Assembly (NCBI GenBank): GCA_009733775.1
Contig: WOGZ01000090.1
Span: forward strand, 48,357 to 112,356
Length of the DNA stretch: 64,000 bases
Direction of reading: 5' to 3'
From: Alectoria sarmentosa
Lineage: Eukaryota > Ascomycota > Lecanoromycetes > Lecanorales > Parmeliaceae
Below, piece by piece: positions 35,029 through 45,775 of the stretch (position 1 is the stretch's first letter; each line of letters starts with the position of its first letter). A program made the translations under genes and the position numbers. The notes under the pieces are model-generated. The model ran no database searches and was not told the DNA's origin. It saw only the letters and a list, made by a program, of their open reading frames with translations.

Positions 35029-35502
35029 AAAAAAAATCCGCGATTCTGGCACCCTCTCAGTATCAAAATTCAAAACTCATGTTTCTCAAACACCTTCGCA
35101 ACGATAACTCGCAATATTTTAAGAACTTCACAAGTCTTGTTAAATGTACTCAATAGTAATTCGCTTGGTTGTAGAAGATTTTGGTTATTTGCTGTACTGT
35201 ATAATCTAAATTCATCAGATTTCTCGAAATCTTTGAAGTAATCTTGGCAGTCAAAAAATACTCAAAAATAGTCGATATGACTTTCTGAGCGAACGTGCTT
35301 TCCCTATATATCCGTAATCTTACGATTTTGCTCGCAATAGTTGAAACAGAACTTTTTCAAAATTGAAACATTTATTATTTCATGTAATGGCTAAAAGTAA
35401 GGAAGTGCTTGAATGGTAAATAGTTGTGGTTATGAGGTTGTTTGAGGAATAAGAACTTTTGATTTTTGATTTTTGAGTGTGCCAGAATCGCGGATTTTTT
35501 GT
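35029..35502. mobile_element. MITE/foldback-like element with inverted terminal repeats
   Basis: AAAAAATCCGCGATTCTGGC at 35031 onward is found inverted at the right end (GCCAGAATCGCGGATTTTTT ending at 35500); the perfect match is 22 bp. Beyond it the similarity continues imperfectly inward for about 100 bp (CTCAAACACCTTCGCAACGA against CTCAAACAACCTCATAACCA on the other arm). The body is AT-rich with no transposase. TA dinucleotides flank both ends (35028–35029 and 35503–35504), consistent with a TA target duplication as in Tc1/mariner-type elements, but the exact ends are uncertain because of the A-run. Confidence 0.75.
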
Positions 35503-35504
35503 TA

Positions 35505-36091
35505 GTTTCCCAATGGATTATGATATAGGGGTAAAGACGGCCCGGAGGCTAATGGTGAGGTTTCGCGCTACTCAGCCTCAGCGAGTCAATCTCGACCGTC
35601 ATTGCTTGTTTTGCTGAGCAGAGCTTTACCATCGTTTCTTACCCATCTAAAGTAAAGGTAGCAACGGTCAGTCATCAGTAAAGAAGGCGCAACGCCCCAA
35701 AAAAAACCAATCTCGAAAGATCAATGTCTCACGTTTCGCGTTGCAACGCTTCGTGCTCGTGCTGGTTCTTGTGAAGCGTTGAATGTAACGGTGGAGGAAT
35801 ACGCAAGCTGTATCTTACGATTGATACATCATGATGCTTTCTTTCTGCTTCGGAATAGCAAGAGGCTGTGCGATGACTGGCGAAATTAAGTGACGTTAAA
35901 TGTCCACGAGTGAACGACATCATTGTCGAATCATACTAATGCGCGATTTGAGCTTCTGGCGACCCTCGCATCGTTGACCCTATGAATATATTTATCCCTA
36001 CGCTGCTGACATCTACACTCACCTATCATTACCCCTTACAGCTAGCACGATTTTGTCTCGACCACTTTTCTGAAAGGCCATTACTGCAGAG
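35505..36091. other. Spacer right of the inverted-repeat element
   Basis: No gene supported. The AT-rich character falls off towards the D-amino-acid oxidase gene. Confidence 0.4.
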
Positions 36092-37479
36092 CTAAAGTCT
36101 TGCTCGGAGAGCCAACGTTTCCTCCACAAGCTTCACAGCAGCTTGAGAGCAGCCGTACGATGACTGATACCCATAGCCACCGTGACCATAGTTGTGGACC
36201 ACCCAGACCCCACTGATTTTTTCCTTTTCAAGCCGGGTACCGCCGAGACGAACTGGTCGGAGTCCAACGCCATGACGTATAACACTGAGATGCTCAATAC
36301 CTTTTCCGTCTGTTAGGGAAGGGCAAAGCTCCACCGCTCGCTTCATGATTCTGTTCGCCAAGTTCGGGTCAAATTGGGAGTCCCAGTTGCCTTTCTGATA
36401 ACAGCCACCGAGTATCGTACCTCCGCCTACAGCGTGTCATTTCTGATGCTCGTGTCGATGGAACTTGAAGAAGACGGTACCTGCAGCTCTAGGAATAACG
36501 TAGCATACTTCATCATCGCCGTCATCGGTTCCCGAGCCGCCAACAATGCCGATGGCCTCATTCCTGACGAGTACTGTCTGTCCTCGAGCGGGTACCATAC
36601 TTTTGTCTTCAACACCACCAAGTTTGCCGGCTGAAAGGCCTGTACAGTTGACGATTAAATTTGCTTTCTGACCCGAGTGATGCGCATCTGCCGCCTCAGA
36701 AAGGTGCCCGAATATTCCGCGCTTGAGGACAACGCCCGCTTTAAGACACTGTGAGGTAAGCCACGGCAGATACACGGCTGTGTTTATGCAGACGGACTTA
36801 AAGCAGGTTCCATCATCATACCCTCGTGGAAGTTCATTTTTGGCAATTTTCCTGAACTAGAGAACGACATGAGCTGTAATGAAACCAAACCAAGACTACA
36901 GAGAATCTGCTCACATTCGGTACGAATTCTTTGTACCATGGATCTGAGGACATCGCCTTTCCCAATGCAGAACCATCGCTGCCATCAAAATCCTTGCTAC
37001 GACTATATAAAAAGGCATCTATAATGCATCAGCCGACGACGCGCAGGATCGTTCAGAAGCAAGACCTTGAAAATGCACGCCAGCCTCTGGCGAATGCCTG
37101 GCTAGCTTCTCCAACTCTGGCCAAGTGTTTCTGTCCCATTCTCCAGCCTCAGTACCTGGGCTAGAAACGCTATAGCCTTGTCAGCGATAGCCGTTCTTCG
37201 GACTGTAAGGCGGCAGGAACCGCAGGAGAGGCTGAATCACTGACGGCAGATAATCTGCCCCAGCCCAGGGAGATGCGTATTCTATATCGTAATCACCTGG
37301 CATATGCTTTGCAGCCACAGTGATGTTGTATTTGGCATTTCTAGACAGCAGAAGTGCTGTCGTTAGACCTGCCACACCTGCGCTGTGCTCGTGGACAGTG
37401 TCAGTCTAGTGGTGGCGATTGTGGCGACAGAATCTCTCATCCTGGCTTACCCAACTACGACGATTGGACTTTCTTTCAT
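36092..37479 (-). CDS. DAO: D-amino-acid oxidase, FAD-dependent, peroxisomal
   Basis: Oxidises D-amino acids to keto acids with release of ammonia and peroxide. Six exons (37479–37451, 37382–37245, 37169–37066, 37018–36915, 36856–36481, 36420–36092) give 359 residues. The first junction creates the FAD-binding fold IVVVGAGVAGLTTALLL. Later conserved parts are YASPWAGADYLP, WPELEKLA, NCTGLSAGKLGGV, PARGQTVLV, the catalytic-site block GVGLRPVRLGGTRLE and HNYGHGGYGYQSSYGCS. The C-terminus ARL fits a type-1 peroxisomal targeting signal. All junctions are in phase; the last acceptor (GCGGAG) is less typical. The start ATG at 37479 is the only one compatible with the FAD motif. It is divergent from the OTU gene 0.7 kb away. 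Confidence 0.92.
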
Positions 37480-38165
37480 TGTTCTAGATAAACCTTCTCA
37501 ATAATGTCACCTCGAAAATGCTCCAATGACTCAGTAATGACTCAAGTGCCAAGAAAGTGAATCAAAGTGTGGAAAATCAAAAGCGAAAGCGGCATGTGAC
37601 AATGAGGGGCTTTCGGAGTGACAGCGTTGCATACAAGGTGAGCTGTACCAGACCCTCAAGTGAACTCTACAAGTGACACCGTAGAAAGTCAGGTTATCGA
37701 ATGATAGTATCACCAGCGAGAACTCTAGGACTCGTGCCTTGAAAATATTGGCTTGAAATCCTGCGGAGCCATTTCAGCCACTAGCTCGGAGACATCAGCC
37801 TTATGCGCTTTCAGGGGATAAGCGAGACTGCCAAAGTCCGAGTATCATCACGCTCCGGTGATGCCCTTCAATAATTGCTGCCTCACGTGTGAATGAGTTG
37901 GGGAATACACCAACCTCCCTTCATTCATGTGAATGAAATTCCTTTCGGGAAGAGAAAAGACCAACCCCCTCTATTACTATACAATTTTAATTCATTATTC
38001 CCCCACCACTCTCGCTCTCATGAACCACGACCTTTCATCTTTATCATCTTACCACGTACTCTGCCCTGCTCCCACTTTTGCACCATATAATTCCTCCCAA
38101 CCCGCTGCTGTCGCAACATCCCAATCACACATTACTTCTCCCTACACTCGCTCATCACGCCCACC
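37480..38165. other. Divergent promoter region between DAO and the OTU gene
   Basis: No gene. The rightmost 200 bp is C/T-rich, with CCACC immediately before the OTU ATG, a good fungal start context. Confidence 0.5.
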
Positions 38166-39682
38166 ATGGGACGCAAAAACGAGTTCCCTGAGCTGAAAGC
38201 CATTGGCTTATACGCTGCTGGTACCGTTGGGAATGGTATGAACTCCAACCGATTGCCTCTCTTTCCCTCGAATGTAATCTGAGAGAACACTGCAGGAAAT
38301 TGCCTATTCAACGCCCTTTCTGACCAGCTCTACGGAGACCAATCATGTAATACGCAACTGCGTGATGCTACCGTTGAGTACATGAGGAACAACCCCGACC
38401 GGTTCAAGTCATTCCTTGTCGTCCATCCCGGAGGTGGCTCCCGTCGAAACCCAAAACGCAAGAACCATGGCTCTCTCGCAAATTCTGCCATCGCTGCTGG
38501 ACCGACTGCCCAAGAGATTGACGCCGCTTATAAACAGCACATGAAGACAATGGCCAAGACAGGCGTCTATGGGGACAATTTGGAGATCATCGCTTTTGCT
38601 CAAGCCTTCAAAGTGGATATCATGATCTTTTCGGAGGGAGGACGTTTCTTCTACTATGTCAGGTGTGAGAAAGTGGAAGGAGAGATGGTCCCAATGCTGT
38701 GCATTGTTCATCATGTTAGTAAAATACCAAACCGCGGCAGTGTCGAAGCTAACATGGTCCTTAGGCATGGGAGCACTATTCATCCATTCGCAACATCACT
38801 GGTCCTCATGATGGTCCGCCCAACCTCAACATCGCCAAACCCTCAGCTGAGGCTGAAGCCGAGATGAACGCTGAGCTCGCCAATTTTACCTACGTCAAGC
38901 CGTGGATGGTTGACGAAGTTATGCGGTCGCTACCTTTCCTCACAGATCGTGCCGCCATTGAGAAGGCCTTGCAGGACTACAAAGGCAACGTTGACAATGC
39001 TGTCTCGAGTCTTATGCCGGAATCATCTCAAAGCAGCGGCGGCAGTTCTAGCATAGAGCGTGATGCAGATAGCGATGAGGAAATGGAACAAAAGCCCACA
39101 AAGAAACAGAATCGCCGTCCCAGCCGGCCTCAGCCACTTGGCTATGGGAAACCCAAGCAAAGTCTCACCGTCCGAACAAAGGAGGCCAACATGCTGTCTC
39201 CCGATGCCACCCAGCTTTCCACAGCTCTCACCAACCTCAAAGGAGAAAAATCCTACGACCCCGATGAGACCGAAGAAGAGGATTGGCGGAACGACTCGAC
39301 GTACAAAGACTTCGAAAGTGCATCAGTCTCCACATCAGCATCAGACTACTCTGCCGCTCCCAAAGCTGAATCAGGCCCCATCCGCTTAAGGCTCTCTCAA
39401 CCCAAGAAGCAGGCCGACAAGCCTTCCCAAGACTCTAGCAACTCTAGCGTACAGTCGAACATTGGGGATTACGATGCCGATGCTGAGAAGCCCCAGAAGC
39501 CACGTGTAATCGCCAAGCCAAGGAAGCGGCTGATCTCTCGGGATGAACGCGACAGACTTGCGTCCCTGAAAGCAGCCCGTCTCGCTGGTGCACATCCGAA
39601 CAGTGTATTATACACTGCGACCCAGAAACAGAATCAGAACACCCCCGTCATCGATATGGGCATCAAGGTCCTTCACATCTAA
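38166..39682 (+). CDS. OTU-domain deubiquitinase, OTUD3-like
   Basis: A cysteine protease that removes ubiquitin. Exons 38166–38235, 38296–38714 and 38765–39682 give 468 residues. The OTU domain (about 10–180) shows GNCLFNALSDQLYGD with the active Cys, DNLEIIAFAQAFKVDIMIF, and the catalytic His in AWEHYSSIR, restored by the second junction. A UBA-like stretch follows (VDEVMRSLPFLTDRAAIEKA, then LQDYKGNVDNAVSSL), then a long acidic and Lys-rich disordered tail to the end. The residue two before the GNC glycine-Cys block is normally Asp (DGNC) and is part of the catalytic triad; here the spliced sequence reads GNGNC, with Asn. That could lower activity, or the splice model could be off. Start context CCACCATGG is strong. 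Confidence 0.88.
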
Positions 39683-41230
39683 GGCAGTTGCCTCTACACG
39701 CACCACCACCACCACCGTCATCATCGTCGTCATCATTACCACTATCATCACCGTCTAACTTGTTCGAAAAATCTACTACACCGAATCACACACATTTATT
39801 CCCGTGCTCCCCATATAAATCACCCTCCAGCACATTCCATCACACATCCATTACAAGGCAGCATTGCGACACAAGTATTTCTGTTGCGGGATCATCTACA
39901 TCCCTGGCGGGCAGCATTAGCGGGATTTATTTCATTCATGACAGCATCGACAAGGAGCGAGTTTTTTAACAGAACTGCATATGGCAGACATTGTTGGTCT
40001 AGGAAGAGCTCCAACGAACCCAACAATTGTCTACAGCGAAGGCGTTCGGGGATCGAGGGCAACGATGCATTTTCCGTTGGACATATGGCGATTGGCGAGT
40101 CATTACTGGCACGACTGGTACGTTGCACGAGAGAAAGGAGGTGTTTTTGGCATGGTGGAGCCTCATCACAATTCATCAGACGCATGTGCGAGGCTCGTTT
40201 CAGGATAGGTAGACGCAAATAGTGAATACAGTTGGTTTCTCAATATTGATGTTTCAACCGAAGCCTTAATACATGCTGCCAACTCGAAAGCAACGAATGA
40301 TTGGACCGCTAGTTTGTCTGGGATTGATGGTGCATGCTATTGATCTAGAAAGGCTGCTATTAACAGTAATGAGACAAAGTGTCACTGTCCATTCTTGTTA
40401 GGCTCCGGCCTAATAAGGCCTGAAAAGGTAAAAAGGAGGGTAAGTGCGCCAAGCCTACCAAATGCACACCCCCGATCACCTGGATCTTTTACCAACCAGA
40501 TGATCCAATCAGATTACGATTTCCTCGTCGATACTGCATCTCAGTCTACTAATTAATGACTAGACTCGCATCTTTGCACAGCGGTTGTACTTTACAAGCA
40601 TCTGGCGTCTCATCTCGCCTGCCCAAGGGAGAGGCCTAGAGGCTGGAGGTACATAAGCTACCTAAGCTACAACAGCTGAACCCCTGCTCAATCCGGCCGG
40701 CCAATTGCTAGGTCTGTAGCGCCAAGCCGCTGCCACTGTTACTTGGTAGTTGGTGCAAACTTTCAATCAAACCGCCTTCCGCAACCGCCAATTCACCAAA
40801 GTCCACCACTCCTACAACCAGATGTCATCAGGGCAACGCGGATCAGAGCGCTGTCGGCCGACAATGATCTCCTTGCCATCGTGACAACTTCTCGAATCCT
40901 CGAGTCTCTCTTTCTCGTCCTTCAGTACATACACCAAGAGCTTCATCGACTTCAGCTACAATCATCATTGACAGATCGCTTATTACAACACATCCGACAG
41001 CAACCCAGTCCTAACGTGAACCTTCCGCCGTATTATGACAATATGCCCCACTGTCCACGTTAACCCACGCGCTTGAGATGTTATCAATCCACAGATCTAC
41101 ATCCATCAATGCGACTTGATTCGCCCATTTATCCCGCAAATCTTTCAAGCTGTCGGCCCTCATATGTTGGCGTCGCAAAAGGCGGCGAGCCAGTGGAGGA
41201 GAAGAGCTATTAAAGGATTCTGAAGACGAC
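39683..41230. other. Intergenic, with CAC/CAT triplet repeats at the left end
   Basis: Begins with the OTU 3' region, which has a (CAC)n/(CAT)n-type trinucleotide tract at 39700–39750. Small frames on both strands around 39.9–40.2 and 40.7–41.1 kb have no motifs. Confidence 0.45.
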
Positions 41231-43888
41231 ATGGCGATTTGGCCTTTTGGCCGCAAATCTAAAAAGCAAAGGCAATCAGAAGATCGAGCAATGGCTGCTA
41301 CCAAATCCTCACCACCCGAACTTGCAAGGAGAACACCGACTCAAGAACCGAGTGATAGAAGTGTTGCAACACTCGGAAGGAAACCCAGTCGAAAGGAAAG
41401 CCATGGCCGACGCCGTGGGTCGTCAGGCAAACTTCAGAAATCAAACCAGTCGTCAAGAAGGACTTCGGAGAAGCCCGAGGCCATACCTGCTGTTCCGACC
41501 ATTCCCCAGACGCATAGGCAAGATGAGCTCAACGAGAAGGGCGGCGCCAACAAGTCGAATCAACAGGTCTTACTTCCTCCTCAGGAACGTAGCGACATAC
41601 CTTCCTACTACTACCAGAATCCAATATCGGCCACCAGCTTGCAACCTGAGAAGTTCACTGTCTTACGACCACCACCAACACTGAACGGCAAGCGAAGCGC
41701 CAACGATCAAGGTGGCATCATGAGGCGCAAGTCGAGCAAGAGGAAGGCAGATGACCATGTTCGCGAGCAAGAGATCAAAGCAATGAGCTCGCCTATACCA
41801 ATACCAAAGCGTCCAACTTCCCATAATCCCGGTATGCTCGCTCGGGATAGCAGGAAAATCCCCGGGGGCCTGAATCGTAACCTCGACAGGCCAATATCGG
41901 ATGTCTCACTACCCCTAGCTGAGTCTATGCAATCAGCCTTATCAGTAGCCTCGGATCAGCACGCTTTCAAGGTCAGCGCTTTCGACGCGCTTTCTCCACG
42001 GCCTACTATACGCTATTCAGAAAATCCACGATCCGCATCTGGTAGCCTGGGGCCTTCAAGGGCATCTACCAGGAAGGACAAGCAGCCAATGATACTAGAA
42101 GAGGCGACGCGGTCCAAGAAAAGAGTCGATGATCTAGCTGACGATATGGATGCCGGCAGCATAAGGGAGCTGATGGAGAGAGAACAACGGCGCTTGGAAA
42201 AGAAGAGGAGGTCAGAGCACGAGAAGCTGCAGCGGAGACTCCAGAGGAGAGCTGACAAGCAAAGGCAGCGTGAAGACAGAGAGGGAGACATTGCTGACCG
42301 AGACACTGATGAAAGGGAGAGGGAAGAGGAGTACGTTGGTCTTGGCATTGGAGGACCCTCTACTGCTCCAAATCTGGCAACTACGTTACAAGAGCCTACA
42401 AGAGAGCAAGCTGTCAAGACACCTGAGTCATGGCTCAAAGATCCCTCGAGAGAACATCTACCCATTGAGGATCCCTTCCATGACCCAGTCGTGGGAACTT
42501 CAACATCACACCTCGAAGACCCCACTCCGGAGCCAGATGATCGTGACGATGCAGTGCTCGAGACTGCCAAAGTGGTTCGGCTATCTTCCGCAAGCATGTC
42601 ACCGCCAACCTCTCCTATACGTCACATTCAGGAGCCGTCCAATTTATCGCAGTTCTCGGAGCTGGCGCCAGCAGATACGCCCGATATTCCCGAGCCCTTG
42701 GATCCAGATCATCGGCGAGATTCAGATACCAGTGCACGCTTCTCGACCAGTTGGAGAAACCTTTTCCGGCGCAGTGACACAAAGGCAAAGAGGAGCTCGA
42801 CCGATCGAGGACGAGTGGCTCCCTCGGAATTCTCGAACACCTCGAAAGAATCAGTTCACCGGCAGATGCCTCCCTCAGCATTCACAAGAATACCACGGGC
42901 AAGATCAGGAACCCCAATACGTACCCAATCAAGGTTCAGGGAAGATCTTCCAGAATTACCCATCTCGCCGCCAGATTCTCGGATGCAATCTCCGGAAGTA
43001 AGCAGACAGTCTCCACTTCCAGAAATTCCCGGGTCTCGAGGTACAGACATCGTAGGCGCTACTGCGGCCTCCAGTAAACCCTTATCCGACATTCACCCTG
43101 CTTTCCGGGAAGAAGTGGCCTTGAGCCGACACGCATCCCTTCGCGGCCGCGCCAACTCCCCAGAAGGTCCACCAAGTGGGATCCTCTCTCAATCACTGGC
43201 CTCTGTCGACTCTGAAGGGTCGTGGCTTACCGGCAGACCTGTCAAGAGACTGTCCCAGCCCCAGCCTCTCCGCCAGAGTAGCGGCTCGTTACAGGAACAC
43301 TTTCAAGAGTTCGGACAATCGGACGATGATCTGGCAGGCACTCCAGAAGAAGAGAAGTACATGGGAACTCTCACCCCAGCTCGAGACGAAGCACCTCCCA
43401 AGATACCGGAAAGGAGACGGCCATACATGGGCGCTGCAGCTCGTCTTGGGAGTGACAGTGATGATGAATCTGTGTTCCATCCTGCTCCAGCGGCAATAGC
43501 GCAAGAAGAAGGGAAATGGCATGGCGCTGTCGGCAAACACCCTACGATTGTACGCCAGGGACCTGGCAAGCGAGCAAAGTCCAAGGAGGGTCTGCTCAAT
43601 GAGTTCCAAGGCGCGGAGGAATCTGGGGAATCATCGCCATCAGGAGATTCACCCGTGAGCCCTGAACCCCCATATTCGTCGATTCAGCGAGCAACGAGCG
43701 TGGATATTGGCAAGGGCCACGCTCGGCACATCAGCGCCGGCAGTGCGAGGCTTTTGAATCTGCCGCCGAGGTCATCTGCAGAGATGAAGAGGCTGTCGGC
43801 ATCATCGGGAGAACGGAGTCCTCTGAGTGCTACTTCGGCCATGCCATCGCCAAGGCTTGGCTACGCTCAGGAGTCGGATGTTGACTGA
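41231..43888 (+). CDS. Long disordered protein with a charged coiled coil, function unknown
   Basis: A single exon of 885 residues starting MAIWPFGRKSKKQRQSEDRA. Most of it is Ser/Pro/Arg-rich and predicted by eye to be unstructured, with many SP/TP sites (for example SSASMSPPTSPI, SGESSPSGDSPVSPEPP) that fit regulation by proline-directed kinases. The only compact region is a strongly charged helix at about 310–350 (GSIRELMEREQRRLEKKRR, then SEHEKLQRRLQRRADKQRQR). A short hydrophobic-basic motif RFSTSWRNLFRRSD (about 508) stands out and is of the kind conserved in fungal orthologues. I do not recognise the family. It may be a scaffold or cytoskeletal regulator, but that is a guess. Coding is certain from length and the absence of stops. 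Confidence 0.85.
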   Translation: MAIWPFGRKSKKQRQSEDRAMAATKSSPPELARRTPTQEPSDRSVATLGRKPSRKESHGRRRGSSGKLQKSNQSSRRTSEKPEAIPAVPTIPQTHRQDELNEKGGANKSNQQVLLPPQERSDIPSYYYQNPISATSLQPEKFTVLRPPPTLNGKRSANDQGGIMRRKSSKRKADDHVREQEIKAMSSPIPIPKRPTSHNPGMLARDSRKIPGGLNRNLDRPISDVSLPLAESMQSALSVASDQHAFKVSAFDALSPRPTIRYSENPRSASGSLGPSRASTRKDKQPMILEEATRSKKRVDDLADDMDAGSIRELMEREQRRLEKKRRSEHEKLQRRLQRRADKQRQREDREGDIADRDTDEREREEEYVGLGIGGPSTAPNLATTLQEPTREQAVKTPESWLKDPSREHLPIEDPFHDPVVGTSTSHLEDPTPEPDDRDDAVLETAKVVRLSSASMSPPTSPIRHIQEPSNLSQFSELAPADTPDIPEPLDPDHRRDSDTSARFSTSWRNLFRRSDTKAKRSSTDRGRVAPSEFSNTSKESVHRQMPPSAFTRIPRARSGTPIRTQSRFREDLPELPISPPDSRMQSPEVSRQSPLPEIPGSRGTDIVGATAASSKPLSDIHPAFREEVALSRHASLRGRANSPEGPPSGILSQSLASVDSEGSWLTGRPVKRLSQPQPLRQSSGSLQEHFQEFGQSDDDLAGTPEEEKYMGTLTPARDEAPPKIPERRRPYMGAAARLGSDSDDESVFHPAPAAIAQEEGKWHGAVGKHPTIVRQGPGKRAKSKEGLLNEFQGAEESGESSPSGDSPVSPEPPYSSIQRATSVDIGKGHARHISAGSARLLNLPPRSSAEMKRLSASSGERSPLSATSAMPSPRLGYAQESDVD

Positions 43889-45111
43889 AGAAAGAAGGTG
43901 CTATAGTGTTCACAGGACAAAAGGTTTTCATATTTTATTTTTTTGTGTATCGGAGTCTGCAAGAGAAATGGCTTCGCTCGCTACTATACCCCATTATGTT
44001 TTTGGGCGTTGACGCCTTTTCCAGGGGCGTCATCGCTCTCGCTCGCTATTCGAGGACGTTGGAGGAAGCTCCTGCCATGCAAGCTCCTACCGAACACCCC
44101 GTACACCGCCCTTCGGCTCACTGAAAATTGAAAGGGGGCCGGGGTTGGACGATGATGATAGTGGTCTAAGGAGAGAAAGGAAAGCGCAAGGCGGCTTGAT
44201 CAGTTTCTTTGGCATGTCTACAAACAAAGCAGCAATGGATGAATCAGGCACGAAAAGTATTTGTCATACACACGGTGGCGAGAAAAGGCAAGGATACATA
44301 ACACTCGCTTACTCAAGGTCTTGTCAATGCCATGGCGGCAACAGATTGCCCTTGTGCCGTTTCTTCACGCACTGTTGTTCATGTATTGATAATGATAAAT
44401 TAATGAGATGGACAATGGATGTTGACAGCCATGAAGCCAGCGTAGGTGATGAATGATGCATGGCATTTGGATTTCCAGGATCCAGATAGTCGGAGAGCCA
44501 CCCGTCCGAGGATGATTGGTAGTGGGTACTTTTATTAGACGCCAATGCAGGCTAAGTAAGGTAACTTTCCGCCATGCATCTCAAGCTCGTGGTAGAGTAG
44601 TACTGCAGTATGCATCACGATTCAAGAATACTACCTACCTTACTTTACCTTACTTTTGATGAGAGAAAGAAGGACTCTAGGCTTGAGGATGACAAAAATA
44701 CACGAGACAAGAAGCTTTGAAAATGAAAGAATTCCAAATCTCCCTTCTATTATCATCGTAGTGTGACCAGTGTGACTAATCAGCCATGTACCGCCCTCGG
44801 CTCCGCATTATCAATCCCCCCACCATTTCTCACTCTTGCGTCATCAGGGCATTTGTCTTGGAATTTCGTCAACCTTCCTACCGAGGCGTACCGAACACCT
44901 CCATTCACATTCAAGATTATATCAAATCAACACCCCACCGCCTTTATAAAACCAACCTCACTGCCCCCGCAATTCATTCATTCTGGCCTCCATCATCAGA
45001 ACCACACGCCTCGCATCCACAGTGTTCAGAAGACCCATCATCACATACACATTGACGCCGCCCCTGCTGAAGAGAAACCAAATCAACTTCTTCCACACCA
45101 CAGCCGCAAAG
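43889..45111. other. Intergenic and thioredoxin leader
   Basis: No supported gene. It includes the motif CTACCTACCTTACTTTACCT near 44632. The 300 bp before the thioredoxin start are C/A-rich and probably a 5' leader. Confidence 0.45.
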
Positions 45112-45775
45112 ATGCAGAGCACCGAAAAAGGCGTACACAACCTCACCACGTAAGCTGACCACTCACTCACTCACTTGGTGACATTCGTCTGGACGCAAGA
45201 CTCCCCTCACTCACATGTATACTCCCCGCCTGTCTGTTCTACTGTCATCCACTTGTCTTGTCGACTCTGCAATGCTCAACTCGGTTGGCGACTCGTGAGC
45301 TAACATGACCTCTCCAATCCAGCAAAGCCGACTTCGACACCGCCCTCGCCGAGCCCTCCCTCATGATCATCGACTGCGTACGTACCTCCACATCCAAACA
45401 TCCTCTTCCTTTTCACCCAATCCAGGGCTTCAGACACTGTGAAAGGAGCACTCACCCTCCATGCGTTCCCTCAAACCTCTATATAGATCACCTCTTTGAA
45501 ACCTCAGTCCTGACTCTTCGGTGCAGATGGCCACCTGGTGCGGCCCGTGCAAGGTGGTCGCCCCCGAAATTGTCAAGATGTCCAACAGCCACCCGAGCGC
45601 GCGTTTCTACAAGCTCGATGTCGACGAGGTGCCCGACGTGGCGCAGGAATTGGGCGTGAGGGCCATGCCGACCTTTTTGGTGTTCAGGAACGGGGAGAAG
45701 GTTGGGGAAGTGGTCGGGGCGAATCCCAAGTCTTTAGAGGCGATAGTTGAGAGAGAAATTGCGGCTGCGGCTTGA
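45112..45775 (+). CDS. Thioredoxin
   Basis: A small cytosolic disulfide reductase. Three exons (45112–45149, 45323–45377, 45527–45775) give 113 residues: MQSTEKGVHNLTTKADFDTA, then LAEPSLMIIDCMATWCGPCK and a complete thioredoxin fold. The active site is WCGPC, the cis-proline loop is AMPTF, and DVDEVPDVAQELGVRAM and VFRNGEKVGEVVGANP match the family. The two introns (173 and 149 bp) are longer than average here and lie in the first third, as in other fungal thioredoxin genes. No targeting presequence is visible, so a cytosolic form is likely. Confidence 0.93.

Noticed and set aside
42013..42597. 194-codon minus-strand frame
   Set aside because: Antisense shadow of the 885-residue protein; Ser-rich because the sense strand is Arg/Glu-rich.
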